Positions 5,750 through 9,742 of a stretch of DNA of 9,742 nt are shown here, piece after piece; positions within the stretch are counted from its first letter, which is position 1, and every line of letters begins with the position of its first letter. The DNA is taken from NCBI GenBank assembly GCA_964558395.1, contig CAZLDS010000087.1:1-9742 (forward strand), read 5' to 3'. The position numbers were made by a program, and so were the translations under genes. Origin of the DNA: CSP1-5 sp964558395. GTDB lineage: Bacteria > Methylomirabilota > Methylomirabilia > Methylomirabilales > CSP1-5. Below the pieces are notes generated by a model. That model saw only the letters and a list, made by a program, of their open reading frames with translations, was not told the origin of the DNA and made no database searches.

Positions 5750-6226
5750 ATGGGTACGCGAATGGGAGCGTTAGAAGCCCGGTACACACGGACCGAACAG
5801 GGAATACCGGAGACCGACATGAGATTTCCAGCACTCTTAGAGTCGGCACCGGTGGCCGTCGTGATTGTCGACGGGAACCGCCGCATCGTGCATGTCAACA
5901 CCAAGACCGAACAGGTGTTCGGCTATCAACGGGATGAGATGCTCGAGCAACCGTTTGAGATGTTGGTGCCGGAGCGCTTTTGGAACGCCTACGTGGGACA
6001 CCTCGCAGAGTTCCTTTCGAATCCCCGCGCCAAACCAATGGATCTTGGCCTCGATCCCGTCGGCCGACGCAAGGACGGAAGTGAGTTCCCTCTTGAGGTG
6101 GGTCTCAGTTATATTAGGACGCAGCAGGGGATCCTCGTGAAGAACTTCATCGTCGACATCACGGAGCGTAACCGGTCACAGGAGGCGCTCACGCGTCGGC
6201 TCGCGGAACCGGCAAGCCTCGCTTAA
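5750..6226 (+). CDS. Stand-alone PAS domain protein
   Basis: A 158-residue cytosolic protein made of essentially one PAS domain. ATG 5750 is chosen because GGAGGTG lies 5-6 bp upstream. A longer frame from 5639 would start inside the terminator hairpin and is rejected. The PAS fold runs from 'RFPALLESAPVAVVIVDGNRRIVHVNTKTEQVFGY' (residues 25-60) through 'GRRKDGSEFPLEVGLSYI' to 'VKNFIVDITERNRSQEAL', which is the typical PAS end and the start of a signalling helix. It then stops (RRLAEPASLA) with no kinase, cyclase or DNA-binding output. It may bind a ligand or cofactor and signal through a partner, or be the remnant of a longer sensor kinase. An orphan receiver lies about 4 kb upstream, but a link is speculative. 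Confidence 0.8.
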   Translation: MGTRMGALEARYTRTEQGIPETDMRFPALLESAPVAVVIVDGNRRIVHVNTKTEQVFGYQRDEMLEQPFEMLVPERFWNAYVGHLAEFLSNPRAKPMDLGLDPVGRRKDGSEFPLEVGLSYIRTQQGILVKNFIVDITERNRSQEALTRRLAEPASLA

Positions 6227-6250
6227 GAAGTGCAATCTCAGAAGAATTAT

Positions 6251-6265
6251 CCTGGTCCAGGTTTT
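6251..6265 (+). terminator. Weak terminator-like hairpin after the PAS gene
   Basis: CCTG-GTC-CAGG followed by TTTTC, 24 bp after the PAS stop, in the convergent intergenic space. The stem is only 4 bp, so this is a weak candidate. Confidence 0.25.
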
Positions 6266-6278
6266 CACCGTCTCCCCA

Positions 6279-6386
6279 TCAGGAGAACGGAACGCACTGC
6301 GGCGGGAAGTTCAACAGAGAGCGCCTGAAGCTGTTCTTCCGCAGGGCTGCACGAACATTCTTGATGATTTCACACTTCACGGACAT
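6279..6386 (-). CDS. Short ORF of 35 codons at the end of the minus-strand operon, possible truncated gene
   Basis: The start ATG (6386) is preceded by GGGGGAGGAG with a 7-nt spacing, one of the best ribosome binding sites in the window. It lies 24 bp downstream of the HPF/cold-shock stop, so it looks like the last cistron of that operon. The peptide begins MSVKCEIIKNVRAALRKN and ends after 35 residues without an obvious domain. The first half, with 'IIKNVRAAL', faintly recalls the first helix of BON-domain proteins, so it may be the remnant of a longer gene cut by a frameshift. Another frame downstream (ALSVELPAAVRSVLLMG) has a protein-like composition. Function is unknown. Confidence 0.35.
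   Translation of the reverse strand: MSVKCEIIKNVRAALRKNSFRRSLLNFPPQCVPFS
6297..6344. other. Long imperfect stem-loop in the convergent intergenic region
   Basis: Three stacked stems: CTGC/GCAG (6297-6300 with 6341-6344), GGAAG/CTTCC (6305-6309 with 6336-6340) and AACAG/CTGTT (6313-6317 with 6331-6335). They enclose a 13-nt loop and have bulges on one side only. Neither strand has a T-run after it. It overlaps the 35-codon ORF. Role unknown. Confidence 0.35.
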
Positions 6387-6410
6387 CCGTATACTCCTCC
6401 CCCGAAAACT

Positions 6411-6956
6411 TCATCGATGGTGCTTGCCGACAATCGTCACCGTGCTCGCCTGAGGACCCTGCTCGCCCTGCTCTTCAACGAACCGCACCTCCTGCCCAAT
6501 CGTCAGGCGGGCAAAGCTCCCATTCAATACACTGTTGCCGTGAAAATAAATTTCGCGGCCGTCGGGCGTTTCCAGGAAGCCATACCCCTCATCGGGAACT
6601 AACTTGCTCACGCGGCCGTGCGGTTGACCCTCGTGCTTCTTCACGGCGCCGCGCTGACGCTGCGCGTGGTTCTTGAGCTTACGCCGGACGGTTTCGAATG
6701 CCTCCCGGATTGCCACATAGAGATCCTCGGCTGCTTGACGATTCGCGACCACCTCGCCACCCGGCACTGCCAGGTGGATGCTCACCGAGTACCGCCTCCC
6801 TTTGCGGTGGTGCCGGGGCGGCGCTTCCACGGCGACTCGGCAGCTGATGATCCCGTCGCAATAAAGGTCCAGCTTCGAGGCCCTCTCGCGAATATAGGCT
6901 TCCACTGCTTCGGATGGAGAGATGTCACGGAGTGTGACTTGTAATGGGAGCTGCAT
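6411..6956 (-). CDS. Ribosome hibernation factor (HPF/RaiA) fused to a cold-shock domain
   Basis: A 181-residue protein with two domains. Residues 1-105 are the HPF/RaiA (sigma-54 modulation) fold: QVTLRDISPSEAVEAYIRER, a HRKGRRYSVSIHL strand, and AAEDLYVAIREAFETVRRKL. This fold binds the 30S decoding centre and protects idle ribosomes. Residues about 113-176 are a cold-shock RNA-binding domain, with RNP-like motif 'GYGFLETPDGREIYFHGNSV' (124-143). ATG 6956 has GGAGGA 5 bp upstream, and longer frames running further upstream into amrS are rejected. The start lies inside the 3' end of amrS (32-bp overlap), so the two are translationally coupled. HPF proteins with a C-terminal cold-shock domain are known in bacteria; they lack the dimerisation tail of long HPF. 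Action is in the cytosol, probably in stress or stationary phase. Confidence 0.88.
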   Translation of the reverse strand: MQLPLQVTLRDISPSEAVEAYIRERASKLDLYCDGIISCRVAVEAPPRHHRKGRRYSVSIHLAVPGGEVVANRQAAEDLYVAIREAFETVRRKLKNHAQRQRGAVKKHEGQPHGRVSKLVPDEGYGFLETPDGREIYFHGNSVLNGSFARLTIGQEVRFVEEQGEQGPQASTVTIVGKHHR

Positions 6957-8070
6957 GGCAATCCTCCCTGGGCCCGTCCATCTCGACTCCGTCGATCCGA
7001 GCCCTGCAATCGGGGCACTTCCCCTCATGGATGCGGTTGGAAAGGACCAAGAATCCGTACCGCTGAATGAGGAGGGACTTACACATGTAGCAGTAGGTAT
7101 TCTCGCCCCCTTCACCGGGGACATTTCCCTCGTAGACGTACCGCAGCCCCACGTCGAAGCCGATATCACGGGCATGACGCAGTGTCGACACCGGTGTCGG
7201 CCCTCGATCCGTCATCTTGTATGCCGGGTAGAACTGACTCAGGTGCCAGGGGACCTCCGGTCCGACGGAATGCACGAAGGTGGCGATCTGACGGAGTTCG
7301 TCATCCGAATCGTTCAAGCCGGGGATGACGAGCGTCGTGACCTCCACCCACACGCCCAATGCCCGATACAACCGGATCGCCTCCAACATGGGTTGCAGTC
7401 CGGCGCCGGTAATGCGTCTATAATTTCGATCATTGAAGAACTTGAGATCGACATTGGCGGCATCCAGCACGGTCGCCATCTGCCGGAGCGCTGCCTCGCT
7501 AATGAAGCCGTTGGTCACAAAGATGTTTTTCAATCCCTTTTCCTTCGCGAGCCGTGCCGTGTCATAGGCGAGCTCGTAGAAGATGGTAGGCTCGGTGTAC
7601 GTATAGGCGATCGATTTGGCTCCCGTCCGGACAGCCGCGCTTACAACCTGGTGCGGTGTCACGTGTTCGCCGATGATTCGGTGCGCAATGGTCTCGAGTT
7701 GGAGGCAGATCGGCTCGGGTGTTTCGGGGTTTCCCGTTTCCTCCGCCGCGATGTTCCCTTTGGGCCCCTGCGAGATCTCCCAGTTCTGGCAGAATGTGCA
7801 TCGCATATTGCAGCCCACCGTGGCGATGGAATAGCTGGTCGAGCCGGGCTGGAAGTGAAAGAGCGGTTTCTTTTCGATGGGATCCAGGTGACGGGCAACG
7901 ACCTTGTCATAGGCTAGCGTGTAGAGAACACCGTGGTGGTTGAAGCGAACGCCGCACACACCGCGCTTGCTCGCTCCAATCTTGCACTCGTGAGGACAGA
8001 GAGTGCAATGCACCCGGCCATCGGGCATTTTCTCGTAAAAAAGTGCTTCCTTTAACGCGCCCATCGGCAC
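6925..8070 (-). CDS. amrS: AmmeMemoRadiSam system radical SAM enzyme
   Basis: A 381-residue radical SAM enzyme related to pyruvate-formate-lyase activases. The [4Fe-4S] cluster motif is C87-x3-C91-x2-C94 (CNMRCTFC). An N-terminal Cys cluster typical of this family precedes it (C22-x2-C25-x3-C29, C39; 'CTLCPHECKIG...RGVCGVR'). Further motifs are 'SIAYTYTEPTIFYELAYD', 'NIFVTNGFI', 'DLKFFNDRNYRRITG' and 'WVEVTTLVIPGLNDS'. The C-terminus has another Cys-rich part: CYMC and CPDC. The substrate of the AmmeMemoRadiSam system is unknown. Its partners, the AMMECR1 and Memo homologues, are not in this window. GTG 8070 abuts the TAG of the zinc-ribbon gene in the same frame; ATG 8064, with AGGTG upstream, is an equally good start. 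Confidence 0.9.
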   Translation of the reverse strand: MPMGALKEALFYEKMPDGRVHCTLCPHECKIGASKRGVCGVRFNHHGVLYTLAYDKVVARHLDPIEKKPLFHFQPGSTSYSIATVGCNMRCTFCQNWEISQGPKGNIAAEETGNPETPEPICLQLETIAHRIIGEHVTPHQVVSAAVRTGAKSIAYTYTEPTIFYELAYDTARLAKEKGLKNIFVTNGFISEAALRQMATVLDAANVDLKFFNDRNYRRITGAGLQPMLEAIRLYRALGVWVEVTTLVIPGLNDSDDELRQIATFVHSVGPEVPWHLSQFYPAYKMTDRGPTPVSTLRHARDIGFDVGLRYVYEGNVPGEGGENTYCYMCKSLLIQRYGFLVLSNRIHEGKCPDCRARIDGVEMDGPREDCHAAPITSHTP

Positions 8071-8391
8071 CTAGGCCGCCCGCCGACGAACCAGATGGGA
8101 CCGCCGAGACCTCTTGGAGGAGAGCTTCCACCATCTCTGTGCTGGCGTTGGGGTAGGTCGCCGCGACCGGCGGCGTGCTCTCCCTAAGATTCGCCGCACA
8201 GTATACCCGCACACCTGGCAGCGGACGTAAATGTAGCGCCATCCTGCATCTTTCCGTTCTTTGCCAACTTGCCTCCTATGCTGCAGGCAGCAGGGCCCTG
8301 CCGTAGGAGGGGATACAATCTTTCTCGGATAGGCGTCCTCCGGCGGTACGTCGGCACTGTAGCGAACAATCGTTGATCGCTTTGCCCTCAT
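8071..8391 (-). CDS. Small zinc-ribbon-like protein with Arg-rich tail
   Basis: 106 residues from ATG 8391, with GGAGGA 5 bp upstream. Residues 1-69 look like a compact domain: a conserved-looking 'PPEDAYPRKIVSPPTAGPCCLQHRRQ' with C34, C35 and H38, then 'WRYIYVRCQVCGYTVRRIL' with C58-x2-C61, so a single zinc site is plausible. Residues 70-106 are a low-complexity basic tail with about one third Arg. That could be nucleic-acid binding or could result from a frameshift. The TAG stop is followed immediately, and in frame, by the GTG of amrS, so the two are certainly co-transcribed. I do not know the family by name. A copy of the 40-bp repeated element lies just upstream. Confidence 0.6.
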   Translation of the reverse strand: MRAKRSTIVRYSADVPPEDAYPRKIVSPPTAGPCCLQHRRQVGKERKDAGWRYIYVRCQVCGYTVRRILGRARRRSRRPTPTPAQRWWKLSSKRSRRSHLVRRRAA

Positions 8392-8398
8392 GACTATC

Positions 8399-8438
8399 CT
8401 CCATTAGTAATATCGGTCCAGGCGACTTCGGTCTCCAC
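8399..8438 (-). repeat. 40-bp repeated element, copy A, upstream of the zinc-ribbon gene
   Basis: Matches 9302-9341 at 33 of 40 positions in the same orientation. On the minus strand the best-conserved core is TGGACCGA, one variable base, ATTA, one variable base, TAATGGAG. It ends 8 bp before the start codon, so it includes the ribosome binding region. An inverted repeat CTTCGG/CCGAAG (8426-8431 with 8450-8455) overlaps its far side. No sigma-70 boxes fit it, so it may be an operator or a leader RNA element. Confidence 0.55.
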
Positions 8439-8615
8439 CGGTCCCTGGTCCGAAGAAGCGGATAGCCCACGAATGGAAATCGCTAACTGCTTGATTCTGC
8501 AGTCATGGGGTCAGCTATGAATGGCCAAAGGATCGTCCACGGAGGGATGGGATGCCGTTGAAGGAGATGGGTATAGCCCGAGGTCAGGCGACGCTCGGGA
8601 GGCCAATCGACGTCA

Positions 8616-8629
8616 CGGCTGTTCAGCCG
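8616..8629 (-). other. Short hairpin straddling the phosphoribosyltransferase stop codon
   Basis: CGGCT-GTTC-AGCCG forms a 5-bp stem with a 4-nt loop, containing the TGA of the phosphoribosyltransferase gene on the minus strand. No T-run follows. It may be an mRNA 3' stabiliser or chance. Confidence 0.25.
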
Positions 8630-9282
8630 GGACGGGTCGAGGCAATGCGTTCCTGAGCCTTCACGAGGATTGCGACGACCTCTTCATCCGATACCTGGGA
8701 GAAATCGAGGTAGTAGTCGCCAACGGCAAAAAAGGCCCTGTCCACCACCAGCCCAACGAATCGGTCAGCTTCTTGTCGGAAGCGTTCGGCGGCCTTCGCG
8801 GAGGCGCACGGCGTCGCCACAGTGATCGCCCTTGTGCCATGCCGGCGTGCGTAGCCGACCGCTGCGCGCATCGTCAGACCCGTGGCCAGGCCGTCATCGA
8901 CGAGCACAACGGTAGAGTCGGGCAGGTACGTGGCCAGCGCGGGCACGCCGTATAGTGTCATTCGGCGCTCGATCTCAGCCCATGTCTTCGCCTTCGCCTG
9001 CTCGATGTCCCTCGAACCCAACTGGAGTTGGTGGGCTATGGTATCCTCAATCAGCATCTCGCCATCCTCGTCGAGGGCGCCAAACGCAAGCTCCGGGGCC
9101 ACTGGAGCGGTGAGCTTCCTGGCGTACACGACGGTGAGCGGTACACACAACCGCTCGACAATCGGCAGCGCCACAGCAACGCCGCCCCGCGGGATAGCTG
9201 CCACCACAGCTGGCGGGGAGATCAGAGAAACCAGGGCCCCCGCCAGCGCACGTCCTGCTTCCGTACGGTCCAGAAACATCAC
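8623..9282 (-). CDS. Predicted phosphoribosyltransferase (COG1926-like)
   Basis: A 219-residue type I phosphoribosyltransferase. The N-terminal hood begins FLDRTEAGRALAGAL. The PPi-binding loop is AIPRGGVAVALPI (29-41), the flexible-loop region has 'VVYARKLTAPVAPELAFGAL', and the PRPP-binding signature VVLVDDGLATG (125-135) is intact. This pattern matches the predicted phosphoribosyltransferases of COG1926, whose substrate is not established, rather than purine salvage enzymes. GTG 9282 (or ATG 9279) follows AGGAGG at good distance. Copy B of the 40-bp repeated element lies 20 bp upstream. The gene is 231 bp upstream of the zinc-ribbon gene, so it may be a separate transcript from the amrS operon that shares a control element with it. 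Confidence 0.85.
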   Translation of the reverse strand: MMFLDRTEAGRALAGALVSLISPPAVVAAIPRGGVAVALPIVERLCVPLTVVYARKLTAPVAPELAFGALDEDGEMLIEDTIAHQLQLGSRDIEQAKAKTWAEIERRMTLYGVPALATYLPDSTVVLVDDGLATGLTMRAAVGYARRHGTRAITVATPCASAKAAERFRQEADRFVGLVVDRAFFAVGDYYLDFSQVSDEEVVAILVKAQERIASTRPG

Positions 9283-9301
9283 AGCCCCCCTCCTGACGCC
9301 G

Positions 9302-9341
9302 CTCCATTAATAATCTCGGTCCAAAGGACTCCGATCTCCAC
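9302..9341 (-). repeat. 40-bp repeated element, copy B, upstream of the phosphoribosyltransferase gene
   Basis: Second copy of the element at 8399-8438, with 7 substitutions and no gaps, in the same orientation and again directly 5' of a minus-strand start codon. It overlaps an inverted repeat, CTCCACAC (9336-9343) with GTGTGGAG (9356-9363). Copy A also has a hairpin on this side, but the hairpin sequences differ. Confidence 0.55.
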
Positions 9342-9363
9342 ACCTCCTTGCCCAAGTGTGGAG
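9336..9363. other. 8-bp perfect stem-loop beside repeat copy B
   Basis: CTCCACAC (9336-9343), 12-nt loop, GTGTGGAG (9356-9363). It could form in the leader RNA of the phosphoribosyltransferase gene or bind a dimeric regulator. Neither strand has a T-run. Confidence 0.4.
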
Positions 9364-9446
9364 TCTCGCCCAAGACCGAGAAGGTCGCGAAGGACGTGAT
9401 CGTGAAGTGTGGGTCGGGCGTGGAAGGCGAGCTTCATCTCTCGAGC

Positions 9447-9475
9447 GATGGGATACCCTTGCAAAGGGTACCATC
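9447..9475 (-). terminator. Strong hairpin after the DHOD-like gene, terminator candidate without T-run
   Basis: TACCCTT (9454-9460) pairs with AAGGGTA (9464-9470) around a 3-nt loop. The stem is extended by GATGG/CCATC (9447-9451 with 9471-9475) across a 2-nt bulge. It lies 24 bp past the DHOD-like stop on the minus strand, where a terminator is expected. No T-tract follows on either strand. Confidence 0.45.
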
Positions 9476-9499
9476 CCCTCTGCCCGTGGGCCCCTTGCG

Positions 9500-9742
9500 T
9501 TACCCCGCCGCCCGGAGGGCGTAGGAGCGGAGCACCTTCATGTAGTTGGCGCGCTCGAAGGCGGCCGGCTCGGCGACCGACCGGTAGCTCATGCTGCCCT
9601 GCATCTGGCGGATCGACGTATACTCGTGCTCCTCCATCCAGGCGACGAGATCCCGTTGGACGATCCTCAAGTGCTCGATGCCGTGTTTGAGAAGGGCGGA
9701 CGTCGTCATCGCGACCCGCGCCCCGGCCATCATCGCCTTGAG
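9500..9742 (-). CDS. Dihydroorotate dehydrogenase-like protein, C-terminal end (5' part outside the window)
   Basis: The frame is open to the window edge; 80 C-terminal residues are visible. 'LKAMMAGARVAMTTSALLKHGIEHL' matches the last beta-strand and helix of the DHOD-like FMN TIM barrel, where the barrel end binds the flavin phosphate. 'WMEEHEYTSIRQMQGSMSYRSV' and 'PAAFERANYMKVLRSY' are the helical tail typical of proteins annotated as dihydroorotate dehydrogenase-like. It may not be the true pyrimidine-pathway PyrD: this group is distinct, and its substrate is not firmly established. The catalytic residues lie outside the window, so activity cannot be judged. A strong hairpin 24 bp downstream probably ends its transcript. 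Confidence 0.75.
   Translation of the reverse strand, partial: LKAMMAGARVAMTTSALLKHGIEHLRIVQRDLVAWMEEHEYTSIRQMQGSMSYRSVAEPAAFERANYMKVLRSYALRAAG

Noticed and set aside
6957..7175. N-terminal extension of the HPF/cold-shock protein
   Set aside because: The extra residues are an out-of-frame reading of amrS with Ser/Thr/Pro-rich composition. The ATG at 6956 has a proper ribosome binding site and begins the HPF fold.
6922..7917. 331-codon + strand frame
   Set aside because: It is antisense to the unmistakable amrS gene, has no recognisable domain, and is open because of GC-biased codon positions.
9348..9499. Possible + strand small ORF reading LPKCGVSPKTEKVAKDVIV
   Set aside because: Only a TTG start with no ribosome binding site. 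It overlaps the repeat-associated hairpin and the DHOD-side terminator hairpin.
1..9742. CRISPR arrays, tRNA/rRNA genes, IS elements or att sites
   Set aside because: No regularly spaced repeats, no cloverleaf or T-loop signatures, no transposase or integrase motifs found by reading both strands.

Overview
The window is a GC-rich bacterial scaffold with one assembly gap of exactly 100 Ns (3172-3271). Several things point to an uncultivated or little-studied bacterium: an archaeal-type methionine adenosyltransferase, a perfect sigma-54 promoter, an AmmeMemoRadiSam radical SAM enzyme, a ribosome-hibernation/cold-shock fusion and a dihydroorotate dehydrogenase-like protein. An NC10/Methylomirabilota-type lineage fits the gene content. 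That is an impression, not a demonstrated assignment. No tRNA, rRNA, CRISPR array, insertion sequence or phage gene was found.

Layout. Left part, + strand: an unrecognised partial gene (2-445) overlaps by 4 bp a DUF59/MIP18-type Fe-S assembly gene (442-720). A regulatory intergenic stretch with several dyads and a sigma-54 promoter leads to a small Cys-rich protein (1113-1421). A stem-loop, an orphan CheY-like receiver (1575-2012) and a ThiO-type glycine oxidase running into the gap (2122-3171) follow. After the gap comes a compact + strand cluster: the C-terminal part of an APH-type kinase (3273-3770), an APS-kinase-like P-loop kinase (3751-4299) and the archaeal-type MAT (4305-5516). The first two overlap and the third starts 5 bp later.

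Middle, 5517-5749: a textbook sigma-70 promoter with an inverted repeat inside its spacer, two small hairpins and a strong intrinsic terminator together outline a candidate RNA of about 110 nt. A stand-alone PAS protein follows (5750-6226).

Right part, - strand, convergent with the left: a truncated DHOD-like gene (9742-9500), a phosphoribosyltransferase (9282-8623), a zinc-ribbon protein (8391-8071), amrS (8070-6925), an HPF/cold-shock fusion (6956-6411) and a 35-codon ORF with a strong ribosome binding site (6386-6279). The last four are tightly packed, and amrS overlaps the HPF gene. A 40-bp element occurs twice, just upstream of the phosphoribosyltransferase and of the zinc-ribbon gene.

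How the genes may work together: the APH/P-loop kinase/MAT trio looks like one transcription unit for ATP-dependent small-molecule chemistry, making S-adenosylmethionine and possibly a phosphorylated metabolite. The - strand operon joins a radical SAM enzyme to a ribosome-protection factor. The most interesting unexplained items are the promoter-hairpin-terminator unit at 5538-5685, the duplicated 40-bp element, the sigma-54-driven Cys-rich protein, and the in-frame TAG separating the zinc-ribbon gene from amrS.
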